A stretch of 29,137 bases of DNA from Thermoplasmata archaeon (GCA_021811525.1 JAJZOK010000097.1:1251-30387); one strand, 5' to 3'; counted from the stretch's first letter, positions 1 to 9,304 are shown. The notes: generated by a model not told the origin, from the sequence alone. Translations and numbers: made by a program.

Positions 1-2408
1 TTAATATTATTTCCACAAATGGAAATACGTACACCCTGAACGGGAAAGTATATGGTTCCATCAATATAATGCGCAACAATACGGTCTTCAATGGCCAGAA
101 TAATCAGGTAACAAATGACAGTAAAGCCAACTATGCGTCCCTGCAAATTACTGATGCCAATAATGTCTCACTTGAGAATATTAATATTAACACAGCCCAC
201 CAGCCTGGAGTCTTTGTAAACCAATCTTCCTTCGATAAATTATCATCACTGAATGTTACATCCGCGATTTTTGCATTAATACTGGGTGCAAACACCAGCC
301 ATATTTCTGTTACTGGAAGTGTCTTTTCCTTAAATACATCAGTTATTGCCAATTCTTTCGATACCAACACTATTGCAACTGGATGGCTCCCTTCAACCAA
401 TGGTCACTCTTTTGTGGCGGGCTCTCAAGATATTGTATTTGCAAATGACACATTAACCAATTATGCATTTTCATCTTATGGTCAGGAAGCCCTGATTAAC
501 TCTGCCAATAATATATTTGAAAATATAACATTCAAGGGAATTACTGCTTATGGGATGGGATTAACTAGCAATAATACCACCATTAAGGACAGTCAATTTA
601 ACGGCTACTTCCAGTATGGAATTGTGATGAACCCGGCTTTTTATGGGCAACTTTCAGGCATTAATCTTACCAACAATACATTCAACCTCAGTTCTAGCTA
701 TTTCAGCAATGGAAATCCTATTGAGGCAATAGATGCACTCTCAACCAATTTAAAACTCAATGGAAATAAGTTGGACATTGGCAATGCCCCATCTGGAAGT
801 TCTGGAACCATCTACATTGGAATTATAGAGGGCAATTCTAACCTCACAATGTACAATAACGCAATCACAATAAACAATACTGCCGACAGTATCTCTTATG
901 GAATTTATGCATCTGAACAAGGTAACTTGAATATGGTGGGCAATAATGTCACCATGTCAAACACTGAATCTGACACAAGTTCGGCAGTTAATGTAACGGG
1001 TCAGAACCTAACAGCTCTTGACAACAGCATTTTTTACCAGAGCAATTCCCCTTCCATTACAGGGTATGGCTTCAACATAAATGGCGGCAATTTCACGGCA
1101 AACCAGAATAAAATTACCTCATCTGGGGCATCCATAACCGCCATTTCGGTATCAGGAACACATCGTGCGGCTATCGGCGCGAATGTTTTGTACCTTTCAG
1201 GATCCGCACAAATGACCGGTTTGTTGTTGAACTCCACTTCATCTCGATCAGACACAAACATAACTGGAAATTCCATCCACGAATCGGCTTCATCAGGCGT
1301 TTCAACCGGAATGTCATTCAACAGTGTGGAAAATGCCATGGTGTACAATAACACAGTAGCTCAGGCAGGTGCTAATACAGCTCATTACACAGGGGTTAAT
1401 GCAGAGGGAATTTCTAATGCCACTATATCTGATAATTCACTCACTGGTCCTGGCATCAACCCAAACCCGGCCTTTGGGATTTACATGAAAAAAGCTCAAA
1501 ACAGCACAGTTGGCAACAACACATTCGAGTATTACAACACGACACTGTATTCTCTCTCATCCGGCAATGTTACGTTTGTTGGCAATTATTTCAATGGTTC
1601 ATTCAGGGCTTTCAACCTGACGTCCACAAATTATAGTAAGTTCTACCACAACGATTTCACGAATTACATGAAGGGCACATTCAATATTTCCGGCTCTTAT
1701 CATGATACCTTCAGTACAGCCCTGCCGGTAGGTGGAAACTATTGGCGAACTTATACGGGAAGTGATGGAAACAATGATGGCATTGGGGATACTCCATTCA
1801 CTGTCAATGGAACAATAGTTGATCAATATCCTCTGATGCACCCATGGAAAAGGCCACAGGTAACTTTCCAGGCACCTGCCGGAATCAAAGGAACAACTTG
1901 GAAGGTTACATTCAATGGGCAGACGATTCAGTCATCAAACAATTTGATTACATTCAACATCTTGAGTGGGGAGTACCTCAATTACAGTTACCAGTTTTAC
2001 AACTCAACCCTATATTACTCAAATGACCTGAGCGGATCAGTTGCATACAATGGTTCAAGCGTTGGCATTGAAGTGCCATATCTCCATTATTCCTACATAA
2101 CAGGGCAACTCAACCTTTCGAATTTCACAGTTTTTGTCAACGGAAAGCAGATCAATACAACAAATGGAAAATTCAATTTTACTGTGCCTGCGGGAAACTA
2201 TACTGTTGTGATTAATGCAGTGGGTTATGAATCGTTTAATCACACATATACGCTCACTCCAGGAGAAACAATATACATCAACCCATCACTTGGCAAAGCT
2301 TCCATTAATGGACCCAATCAAACACTGGAATATGCGGCAGCAGTTATAGCAGTAGTTGCGGTATTGTCCGGGCTTATTATATATTTGAGAGGCAGGAGGA
2401 AACTCTAA
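1..2408 (+). CDS. Surface-anchored right-handed beta-helix (NosD-like) protein, 5' partial
   Basis: The frame is open from the left edge (first full codon at 3; 801 codons visible), and the residues before the first ATG (69) already fit the repeat pattern, so the true start lies outside the window. The first ~550 residues after that ATG are short Asn/Gly/Ser-rich beta-helix (PbH1-type) repeats of the form 'N.S...I..N.F'. A 'GNYW..Y.G.DGNNDGIGDTPF' block (about nt 1735-1800), a hallmark of the NosD/periplasmic copper-binding family, closes the helix. Two small beta modules follow, the second PEGA-like ('VPAGNYTVVINAVGYE'). A C-terminal membrane helix (about nt 2328-2385) ends in RGRRKL. The protein is probably an exported, cell-surface anchored beta-helix that may bind or cleave glycans. 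Its ligand is unknown, and no catalytic residues can be assigned. The next gene encodes another anchored surface protein. Confidence 0.85.
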   Translation, partial: NIISTNGNTYTLNGKVYGSINIMRNNTVFNGQNNQVTNDSKANYASLQITDANNVSLENININTAHQPGVFVNQSSFDKLSSLNVTSAIFALILGANTSHISVTGSVFSLNTSVIANSFDTNTIATGWLPSTNGHSFVAGSQDIVFANDTLTNYAFSSYGQEALINSANNIFENITFKGITAYGMGLTSNNTTIKDSQFNGYFQYGIVMNPAFYGQLSGINLTNNTFNLSSSYFSNGNPIEAIDALSTNLKLNGNKLDIGNAPSGSSGTIYIGIIEGNSNLTMYNNAITINNTADSISYGIYASEQGNLNMVGNNVTMSNTESDTSSAVNVTGQNLTALDNSIFYQSNSPSITGYGFNINGGNFTANQNKITSSGASITAISVSGTHRAAIGANVLYLSGSAQMTGLLLNSTSSRSDTNITGNSIHESASSGVSTGMSFNSVENAMVYNNTVAQAGANTAHYTGVNAEGISNATISDNSLTGPGINPNPAFGIYMKKAQNSTVGNNTFEYYNTTLYSLSSGNVTFVGNYFNGSFRAFNLTSTNYSKFYHNDFTNYMKGTFNISGSYHDTFSTALPVGGNYWRTYTGSDGNNDGIGDTPFTVNGTIVDQYPLMHPWKRPQVTFQAPAGIKGTTWKVTFNGQTIQSSNNLITFNILSGEYLNYSYQFYNSTLYYSNDLSGSVAYNGSSVGIEVPYLHYSYITGQLNLSNFTVFVNGKQINTTNGKFNFTVPAGNYTVVINAVGYESFNHTYTLTPGETIYINPSLGKASINGPNQTLEYAAAVIAVVAVLSGLIIYLRGRRKL

Positions 2409-2870
2409 TCCCTACTATTTTTATTTTCTGAAATTCAAGAAGCCAAATATCGATTAAGAAAGTGATGCATCGTCCTCATCGCAATCATGTGGTAATTTAT
2501 CTGTCCAACTTCTGACCCATGAGAAATGGCATCATATTACCACATTCTTACCATTCCCCGAATATTCAAATATCAAGGTTTGGGCAATTGGACAACATAA
2601 CGGTAAACAGCCCACACCACATTGGAATCCTGAAACTGGCCTCAGAATGTATTGTAGTACGATGGCAATGAAGATCAGGCATTCTGCTCCATCAGGTTGC
2701 AACGTCGCTGGAGTTAAATTTCGGGGAGTTTCTTCAGGAAACGTGTCTACAAGCAGGGTTCTCAAAGAGTGCATGGAAAACTCTCGGTTTAGAAATTTAC
2801 AAATTTGCAGCAATGATATTTGAGTCTAACTATATGAACAATCTGAATTTCTTGATTTTAGCAATTTCCG

Positions 2871-2903
2871 GATAATCTAGATTATCAATTAAGAGGAATT
2901 GAT
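2871..2903. promoter_or_regulatory. Two adjoining inverted repeats upstream of the large surface protein
   Basis: GATAATCTAGATTATC at 2871-2886 is a perfect 16-bp palindrome. It shares three bases with a second inverted repeat, ATCAATT-N6-AATTGAT (2884-2903). They sit roughly 70-100 bp upstream of the TATA-like element of the gene starting at 2998. They could be operator sites for a dimeric regulator or part of a terminator structure for the upstream gene; the sequence does not decide. Confidence 0.45.
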
Positions 2904-2969
2904 TGATAAATACGCATTTTGCACATTATGCCAAAATGAAAAAATTATTCGTTCAAGTTCTTAGACAAG

Positions 2970-2977
2970 GTCATATT
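2970..2977 (+). promoter_or_regulatory. TATA-like element for the 1392-residue surface protein
   Basis: An AT-rich 'CATATTTA' motif is centred about 24 bp upstream of the GTG at 2998. No Shine-Dalgarno motif precedes that codon. This spacing fits a leaderless transcript, as is common in Thermoplasmatales. Confidence 0.45.
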
Positions 2978-2994
2978 TAGACTACAATTGCGTT

Positions 2995-5900
2995 TTGGTG
3001 AAAATAAGAACCCTAATTGTTCTCATTGTTACCACCTTGATGATCTTTTCAGGACTGACAATTCTTGCAGACACCAATTCCTCGTCAGGAAATGCTAAAG
3101 CCGATCTTTTGCCAATGATGCCTGTTCCAAGCTATAATTTAACGTTTGTTGCAAATGGGTTGACACATCTCTTCAATGGTTCAGACAGCTGGTTCGTGGA
3201 TTATTTCACTGCATCAGGTTCTGGCGGTATATTCCCATTATATCCCACGTCAAACAGTGTATCAACTACAGTACCTGCCGGAACGTATAATTACCAGGCA
3301 AATGACTATTTCCAGTCTCTTTACAATAGCTACAGTTCTCCCATTATTACAGTGGACTCAAATACAGTTGTCTATGTGAATTTCACAGCACCACAGTCAA
3401 TCAGTTTCCATGAGCAGGGACTGAACTCCACTTACAAATGGGGTGTGTATATGAGTGGTAATTCACCGGTATATACCTCTGCCAACAACGAATCAGGCGG
3501 CACCCCTATCAAATATTACGCCATTGGGGGAAACTACCAGTACACTTGGTTCGAATCGCAGAATGGGATTAACACTACCCTTGGCAGTTCCGACACATTT
3601 GTTGGCACTGCAAACCTTTCCCTTTCGTTGCCCATATCATCCTTTAGCGATGTCACATTCCATGAGAATAACCTCCCCTCTGGCACAATGTGGTTCATGA
3701 AACAAGTCTCTGGACCAAATTCCAATGGTTCTTTTGTTCAAAGTTCCAGCAGTTCCATTACAATGAGGGTGATGAATGGCCTTAACACATTTATAGCAGG
3801 CTATATGCTTGATAGCTTCAGGATCAACCTTTCCTATGTAACTGTGAGCGCTGGATCAGTAAGTGATGTCCAGGTCGATTTCCCAAATCTTTATTCGGTT
3901 GCCTTAAGTTCTGCAAACCTTCCAGCCAGTACCTATTACTATGACTGGGGGGTTAGGGGTTACTTTTCTTATGGGCCCTTCCATGATACTTTCATATTAA
4001 CAAACAACAGCGCCCCCACAATAAATGCGCTTCTTCCAGAAACTACCCTCATAGAGGAGCCCCTTATAGATCTGAACTTCAATGCTGGCGGATCTATATC
4101 CGGATACACGGTTTTCTCTGGCCAGACCTACCTGGCAGTGTCGTCAAAGGCAGGCCAGACCCAAACAATCCATTTCGGTACTCTATATCCTGTGACACTT
4201 AATTTCCCTGGAATGCCCTCCTCGGATTACCTTGTTCTTAGTTCAAATACTGGAAACATAACTTCATTTGAGTATTCGAGGGTCACCCCGAGCGCTACAT
4301 TCCGTGCTCCTAACGGAACCTTTTCCTTCACTTACAGCGTAGGAACCACTTATCCTAGCTTCAGTGTTCAGAATGTTCCATTCAATTTCACTGTGGAAGG
4401 TTCCAGTACTACGTTGAATTTCCAGCTCTACAGCGTTAATTTTACCAATGCCTATGGGCCAAGTGGCTTCACAGTTTCAGTGGGAAATCCCGAATCACAA
4501 TTGTCTGAATACCCCAATTATTTTACAAATTCTGCAGGCCCGGGCCAGGCAGTAAATTCCTTGCTGATAAACGGTTCCTATTCCTATATTCTATTTTCCA
4601 ACAACAGCGGTCCCAGCAATCTCTATGGATTTGATTATCTTGGGCAGTTAAACGTGTCAGGCGCAAACCAGACAATTATAGGGCAAATACCGACCTCGTA
4701 CTTTAACACAACATTTGACGCTTCTGGCCTGCCGACTGGGACTAATTTCCAGATTCAATTGGGTAAAATTGGCGGAAACCTCTCATTTCATAACGATCTT
4801 AGCCTTTCAGTGGGGAGCGATTCATACATCTACCTACCCGCAGGGGAATACAGCGTAGACACTATAAATGCAAATTACCATGGAACGCAGTATTTTAGCA
4901 ATAGTACTTATTTCAACGTAACTGGTACAACAGCCGTCCACCTGACTTTGTCTGTCAATGCTTATTTGACTGTAACTGAAAAAGGTCTGCCTCCCGGCAC
5001 CACATGGAGCATGGTTTTCAATGGCAATCTTTACAGCACGAGCAGATCAGCCATGGTGGTTTCGGGAAATGCGAGCCAGATGTTGAATTTCTCAATAAAC
5101 CCTGTCGGGAGTTACTACCCGGATCCAGTATCTGGAAGCATTACCTCTGAATTCGGGGGATTCTTTTTCGAGAAAGGTACGGTTAATTCTGTACTTCCAG
5201 TAGTATTTACCCCAAAGCCATTGTCTGGGGTACCAATATCTGCTTCAACCCTCAATGTCTCCAGCATGCTGCTCGGCCAGGGTTCACAGTTCAGTCTACC
5301 ATCAACTGCAAGTACAGATACAATTAATGTGGATCCATCAAATGGCCTGGCATATATAACTTACACTACGGAGTCAAACCAGAATGGACCTGGCCTGATT
5401 GTATTCAATTCTTCCAGTTATTCTGTGGTCTCACATCTTGATTTTGGTTCTGGGGGAACGCCTTTCTATAGCACATTAGATCAGGCAAATGGCATGCTGT
5501 ATATTGCTTTGAGTGTGTCCGCCAACAATGGGCCATTCTACTACATTGCTTCACTGAATACTGCCAACTATGAAATGCAGGTCACCCCTGTCAACATATC
5601 ACAACTCACTACCCTTGCAATCGATCAGAAAACAAACATGCTCTATGCTGCGAACCCAAATGCGGTGTATGAAATTGACCCTGCAACCATGTCCATTACA
5701 GGCACCATATTTATGAACTCCACTTATTCATCATACAGCGATGGTGGGGGTCTGGACCTGCAGTATTCCCAACAGACAGGGCTGTTCTATGCTACTGGTT
5801 ACATCCCTGACGGTGTTGTGGCCATAAATCCATCAACCAACTCCATCTCAGCAAATTACACTTTTCCTATAGAAACAAATCCTCTGTATTCATATGTGGG

Positions 5901-7173
5901 GGGTTCCACGATGGACCAACAGAGAGGAATTCTCTACTACACCCTGCAGCAGTACTATAGCTCCACAGGATTATACCTCTCAAGCCTCATAGGATTCAAC
6001 ACTCAGACCGGCAAATTCCAGGTGAACCTAGGATTGGGGCAGGGGTATGCTGCAAATATCGCATTCGGTTCTTCAAACGGGTTTGTATATATTCCATTGC
6101 AGCTCATTTATGACTACAGCAATCCACTATCTAATCTTGAACTGGGTCAGCTGGTTATCTATGATCCAGCGACTGGTTTGCTTGCCAACACTACTGAACT
6201 TGCAATGGATCCTTATGCAATCGCCTTTAATCCTTCAAATGGCAATGTGCTGGTGGGGAATTACTATTCAGGTTCAGTCACCATATTTGGCCATAGCTCA
6301 TACGGATATATTGTTGGAACAGTGAACGATCAGGCAGCGGTGGTTTCAATCAACGGGATAACAGTGCCCGTTGTGGACGGCCATTATGCTGCGTCAGTTG
6401 CTGCCGGGAATTACTACGTGAGTGCATTTGCAAATGGTTATGCTCCTGTCGTTCAGAATGTGACTGTAAAAGCATTTTCAATGTCCAGTGTTAACCTGAC
6501 ACTGAACAATGCAGAAACAACCTATGAAGTATCAGGAAGGGTCTCTCCTGCGGGTGCGTCCGTGATGTTCAATGGCATTTCCGCGTCGGTTAACTCCACC
6601 GGATTCTTCAAGATATTCTTGGCCCCAGGAGAATATACAGTTTCAGACTATCTGGAAGGTTATTTCCCCGCCTCTCAGTCAGTAGCAATCAACGGCAACA
6701 CCGAACTAAACCTTACGCTCATCAAGGAGCCGAAGCCACTGTCGGTTGTTAATAGCAACAATGTCAGTGCAATTGGCTTCAACGTCACCGTCTCCACGAT
6801 CAAATCAAGCGGGAATGGGTCAGTTTATGTCCAGTTCAATGCAACTACAAACGGCACACTGACAGTATCAATCCCGTTCTCTGACCTTGCCAATACAAAT
6901 ATCTCAGATGTCATTCACAGCAGAGTATACATCAATGGTGTGCAGTACAGTGATTTCTCCATAATAATCAGTTCCAACTATACTGTCATACTCAAGGTTA
7001 TGGGCCTGAAAGGAGATCCAACGCTTGTTTGGGCATACAGCCCAAGTTATGTTGCTCCACTGGCAAATGCTTCTGGCTACCCGATAATTTACATTGTTGG
7101 GGCAATAGCTGCAGTAATTGTTGTTCTGGGGGCTTTAGGTATATATATAGCAAGAAAGAAAAAGCGGAACTAG
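2995..7173 (+). CDS. Giant modular cell-surface protein: Ig-like repeats, YVTN propeller, PEGA modules, C-terminal anchor
   Basis: 1392 residues from a TTG at 2995; GTG at 2998 is the likelier start because of TATA spacing. An N-terminal signal helix (about residues 4-27) is followed by about eight beta-sandwich repeats. Their 'F.E.GLP.GT.W' strands begin near residues 47, 136, 220, 302, 400, 481, 572 and 658; the copies at 220, 572 and 658 are best preserved. Residues ~755-1100 form a YVTN/YncE-type beta-propeller, with seven '.D...G.LY....' blade motifs near 777, 828, 876, 922, 971, 1021 and 1076. Two PEGA/carboxypeptidase-regulatory-like modules (about 1103-1172 and 1178-1242) precede a final sandwich domain, a membrane helix (~1362-1384) and a KKKRN tail. 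The layout implies an exported protein anchored by its C-terminus with a long stalk, serving in adhesion, as an envelope component or in glycan binding. No enzymatic motif is visible. Such repeats are frequent in thermoacidophile surface proteins. Confidence 0.93.
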   Translation: MVKIRTLIVLIVTTLMIFSGLTILADTNSSSGNAKADLLPMMPVPSYNLTFVANGLTHLFNGSDSWFVDYFTASGSGGIFPLYPTSNSVSTTVPAGTYNYQANDYFQSLYNSYSSPIITVDSNTVVYVNFTAPQSISFHEQGLNSTYKWGVYMSGNSPVYTSANNESGGTPIKYYAIGGNYQYTWFESQNGINTTLGSSDTFVGTANLSLSLPISSFSDVTFHENNLPSGTMWFMKQVSGPNSNGSFVQSSSSSITMRVMNGLNTFIAGYMLDSFRINLSYVTVSAGSVSDVQVDFPNLYSVALSSANLPASTYYYDWGVRGYFSYGPFHDTFILTNNSAPTINALLPETTLIEEPLIDLNFNAGGSISGYTVFSGQTYLAVSSKAGQTQTIHFGTLYPVTLNFPGMPSSDYLVLSSNTGNITSFEYSRVTPSATFRAPNGTFSFTYSVGTTYPSFSVQNVPFNFTVEGSSTTLNFQLYSVNFTNAYGPSGFTVSVGNPESQLSEYPNYFTNSAGPGQAVNSLLINGSYSYILFSNNSGPSNLYGFDYLGQLNVSGANQTIIGQIPTSYFNTTFDASGLPTGTNFQIQLGKIGGNLSFHNDLSLSVGSDSYIYLPAGEYSVDTINANYHGTQYFSNSTYFNVTGTTAVHLTLSVNAYLTVTEKGLPPGTTWSMVFNGNLYSTSRSAMVVSGNASQMLNFSINPVGSYYPDPVSGSITSEFGGFFFEKGTVNSVLPVVFTPKPLSGVPISASTLNVSSMLLGQGSQFSLPSTASTDTINVDPSNGLAYITYTTESNQNGPGLIVFNSSSYSVVSHLDFGSGGTPFYSTLDQANGMLYIALSVSANNGPFYYIASLNTANYEMQVTPVNISQLTTLAIDQKTNMLYAANPNAVYEIDPATMSITGTIFMNSTYSSYSDGGGLDLQYSQQTGLFYATGYIPDGVVAINPSTNSISANYTFPIETNPLYSYVGGSTMDQQRGILYYTLQQYYSSTGLYLSSLIGFNTQTGKFQVNLGLGQGYAANIAFGSSNGFVYIPLQLIYDYSNPLSNLELGQLVIYDPATGLLANTTELAMDPYAIAFNPSNGNVLVGNYYSGSVTIFGHSSYGYIVGTVNDQAAVVSINGITVPVVDGHYAASVAAGNYYVSAFANGYAPVVQNVTVKAFSMSSVNLTLNNAETTYEVSGRVSPAGASVMFNGISASVNSTGFFKIFLAPGEYTVSDYLEGYFPASQSVAINGNTELNLTLIKEPKPLSVVNSNNVSAIGFNVTVSTIKSSGNGSVYVQFNATTNGTLTVSIPFSDLANTNISDVIHSRVYINGVQYSDFSIIISSNYTVILKVMGLKGDPTLVWAYSPSYVAPLANASGYPIIYIVGAIAAVIVVLGALGIYIARKKKRN

Positions 7174-7311
7174 TGAGTAACAAATTTAACATTTCTCCAT
7201 CTTTCCCATCTTTTATTGCAACATTTTACTCTAAGGCCCGACACCTGACAGCATTATTGGGAATCAGCAAAATGGCATCCTGGGAAATCAGGAAAAAATT
7301 TAAAATCCTGT

Positions 7312-7320
7312 AAAAAAAAA
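7312..7320 (-). terminator. Oligo-T terminator of the small-gene pair
   Basis: A run of nine A on + reads as nine T on the minus strand. It lies 27-35 nt past the stop codon of the 124-residue gene. T-tracts of this kind terminate archaeal transcripts without needing a hairpin. Confidence 0.5.
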
Positions 7321-7346
7321 TTGGTTTCTGGATTTATATTAATCTT

Positions 7347-7721
7347 CTAATGTTTTGATTTTTTCCCATGAAATCGCTTTGTTGTCTTCTCTAATACAAA
7401 TGCTGCAAGCTTTTCAGCACTATTCAAGGCTCTTGCCTTTGTTCCAAGGTTAATAATTAAAGCACCGTGGCTTGAAACTTTGAGATTTTTACCTTTTTTG
7501 GAGAGACTCCTCGATATTTTTGTAATCTTTTCCAAAAAATTTAGATTAATTGGGGGTAGAATTACTTTGAGAGCATCAATATCCAAGATGTCCAGTTCTG
7601 GGTCAGAACCTTTGCTGCTTATGGAAAGAATGCTATGGCCGTTTCTCGCAATAATTAGCTCTCCGCCTATTACGCACCAAGACAGATTGATCAGCAGATT
7701 GTTCAGATCGTCCTCAATCAT
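7347..7721 (-). CDS. Hypothetical protein, 124 aa, second gene of a small overlapping pair
   Basis: I do not recognise the family. The protein has a hydrophobic N-terminal stretch (about residues 7-24, 'LLINLSWCVIGGELIIAR'), an acidic middle and a basic C-terminus with several Lys/Arg clusters ending KKSKH. The alternating hydrophobic pattern suggests a small alpha/beta fold, not a membrane protein. It starts with ATG at 7721, overlapping the end of the 57-residue gene by 8 nt, so the two are probably co-transcribed and translationally coupled. An oligo-T terminator follows. The frame has good internal continuity, whereas the opposite-strand frame (7480-7809) has no sensible start context. 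Existence of the gene is likely; function is unknown. Confidence 0.6.
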   Translation of the reverse strand: MIEDDLNNLLINLSWCVIGGELIIARNGHSILSISSKGSDPELDILDIDALKVILPPINLNFLEKITKISRSLSKKGKNLKVSSHGALIINLGTKARALNSAEKLAAFVLEKTTKRFHGKKSKH

Positions 7722-7887
7722 GAAGTGGCCTGACTTCTATGCTGATCTTCCCGTTCAAGGTAATTTTTGTTTTAATAGAATCTATCCCAAGTTGCAGGTT
7801 GTCAAATAATAGATCTGTTGAACTCTTTGTGTTTCCCACTGCTTTGAGAACACTCTCTATGATTGTTTCTTCTTTATTTTCTGCCAT
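7714..7887 (-). CDS. Small hypothetical protein, 57 aa
   Basis: A short frame runs from ATG (7887-7885) to TGA (7716-7714). It begins MAENKEETIIESVLKAVG and ends EVRPLHD. The first ~20 residues look helical and acidic; the rest has alternating hydrophobics ('GIDSIKTKITLNGKISIEV') typical of two beta strands. Its stop overlaps the start of the 124-residue gene by 8 nt, which is the best evidence that it is real. The two products may act together or be halves of one ancestral polypeptide. No family was recognised, and no clear TATA element or ribosome-binding site was seen. Confidence 0.5.
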   Translation of the reverse strand: MAENKEETIIESVLKAVGNTKSSTDLLFDNLQLGIDSIKTKITLNGKISIEVRPLHD

Positions 7888-8054
7888 GAAACCAAATTCA
7901 CATACTCATAGATGATGTTTGCTGAAGCCCAGTAAATGGGTCTTAGAACTAAATGATAGGTGATAAAAATGGATCCTATAATCAAACTCCATATCTTTTG
8001 AACTTCGATAAAATCTACTTGAGGAGTAGAAAAAAAGAAGGTGAAATAGAAAAA

Positions 8055-8846
8055 TTACCTGCCTTTCACCGGTTCTGTCCGCTTTATCGTCACTGGAAAG
8101 TATAGTATTGCCATCAGAACTGAGGCCCCAAACATCAGGGCCATTGCACTCATAGGTAGAAGAAAAGTGAACTGACCAGCATTAAAGCTCATAGAACTGA
8201 CAATGTGTGAATTGAATATTCCTTCATAGGTGAAGAACTGCCCAGTGGATGTTATAGAGATCAATGAAATTGCAGTGCCCAACAGAAAGAGCACAAGAGA
8301 CAGCATTGCTCCTGCACCTCTCCATCTGGGAAGGGCGGATACTGCAATCAGTGAAGGCCCAAGGAACATGGTTACAAAGGCCATCGAAAGCATGAACGCG
8401 CTCATGAACTCATATAACAATTGTGCAGAGTGCGGATTTGTTTGAACAGATGAAACCCCCATCAACATGAAGCTGATGTTGGGCACAGCGTATAGCACAA
8501 TTGAGAGTAGTGAAAGAACTGTTCCCAGTACTAGCAAGTGTTTCTCAGTGGCATATCTCTTCCTGTAGTGAGTCAGCATTCCCACGCTTCCCAGTACCAG
8601 AAGAACAAGGCTTCCAAGCAGTACATATGGCAGGTATGGCACTGCGTGGAGCTCAAGCTCCTGGTACCATGGAATGTTCCCGTTCAACAGGACAGGCCGT
8701 GAACTGATGTACCTGGTAGCCAGCTCTATAAGGGTAAAGAACGCAAGAGCAAGGTAAGATAGAAAGATCAGGCCTGCTGGAATAGAAACTGAACGGCTCA
8801 CTTTTGACTTCATCATTCCTTTTTCCGTTTTTACTGATATTTCCAT
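8055..8846 (-). CDS. Polytopic integral membrane protein, unknown function
   Basis: 263 residues from ATG 8846; a second ATG pair (MMKSK) eleven codons in could also serve. About six hydrophobic segments are visible: roughly residues 22-44, 70-90, 102-125, 150-172, 180-202 and 230-252. The first loop (about 45-68) is probably outside and contains 'RPVLLNGNIPWYQELELH'. Short basic loops (HYRKRYATEK, PRWRGAG) suggest cytoplasmic faces. No cofactor ligands, transporter motifs or enzyme signatures could be assigned. A TATA-like 'TTCTATAAGG' lies about 29 bp upstream of the ATG, so transcription appears independent and nearly leaderless. It is probably an archaeal-lineage hypothetical membrane protein. 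Confidence 0.75.
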   Translation of the reverse strand: MEISVKTEKGMMKSKVSRSVSIPAGLIFLSYLALAFFTLIELATRYISSRPVLLNGNIPWYQELELHAVPYLPYVLLGSLVLLVLGSVGMLTHYRKRYATEKHLLVLGTVLSLLSIVLYAVPNISFMLMGVSSVQTNPHSAQLLYEFMSAFMLSMAFVTMFLGPSLIAVSALPRWRGAGAMLSLVLFLLGTAISLISITSTGQFFTYEGIFNSHIVSSMSFNAGQFTFLLPMSAMALMFGASVLMAILYFPVTIKRTEPVKGR

Positions 8847-9064
8847 GGTTTATTTTCATCTAAATTGGACCTTATAGAAATTGGCTAGTATTAAAATAAC
8901 AAACAGGAAGAGCCCCTGTTCAAAAAAAGTGAACATGTTTCAGGCAAGGATATTTTCAAGGCCTTAAAAGGAGATGCCAAGGTTTTTTGTTGCCCCTTTG
9001 TTACAGTTTTTTGCAATCTAATATTCATTTCCAGCTTGTTGTTTCTTTTTGCCACACACACATT

Positions 9065-9073
9065 CTAATATAC
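9065..9073 (+). promoter_or_regulatory. TATA-like element ahead of the TrmB-type regulator unit
   Basis: 'TAATATACT' lies about 23 bp upstream of the ATG at 9092 and about 230 bp before the regulator gene itself. It is the only strong TATA-like element in the divergent spacer for rightward transcription, which implies either a long leader or an extra small gene in front of the regulator. Confidence 0.5.
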
Positions 9074-9091
9074 TCAACTTTGTTAAAAAAT

Positions 9092-9304
9092 ATGATGAGC
9101 ATTGGGCGGGATTTGGGGTCTGTTATGCTAACTCCTTCAGAAAGAAACCTTAGCTCCGAACCAAGGAGTAGCCAAGCCATGCAATTTTCCTCCGGGAAAT
9201 CTCATGGGGCCGTTGTGTCCATGCACTCACCAAGCCCGTACCAATGCCATCTACGATCAGAATTCGAAAAAAGACTGAACAACAGGAATTGGAGTAGCAA
9301 ATGA
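9092..9304 (+). CDS. Possible 70-residue leader ORF upstream of the TrmB-like gene
   Basis: ATG at 9092 opens a 70-codon frame ending with TGA at 9302-9304, which overlaps the ATG of the regulator as ATGA. The start sits at the right distance from a TATA-like element for a leaderless message. The product (begins MMSIGRDLGSVMLTPSERN, ends NNRNWSSK) is Ser-rich, has no recognisable domain, and could be a chance translation of a long 5' leader. The overlap suggests coupling to the regulator. Confidence is low. Confidence 0.3.
   Translation: MMSIGRDLGSVMLTPSERNLSSEPRSSQAMQFSSGKSHGAVVSMHSPSPYQCHLRSEFEKRLNNRNWSSK

Larger units (their letters stand above)
2409..2994. other. Intergenic region with palindromes, no convincing gene
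   Basis: About 590 bp without a supportable gene. A frame on + is open from about 2458 to 2823 but has no usable start codon before about 2647 and resembles nothing I recognise; the overlapping minus frame (2532-2813) would need a TTG start and is equally unconvincing. The right half holds a perfect 16-bp palindrome at 2871-2886, an adjoining inverted repeat at 2884-2903, and a TATA-like element near 2970-2977. Confidence 0.6.

Noticed and set aside
2458..2823. Long open frame on + (and an overlapping 93-codon frame on -) in the first large spacer
   Set aside because: No usable start near its beginning, no recognisable motif, and both strands open together as expected by chance in low-stop sequence.
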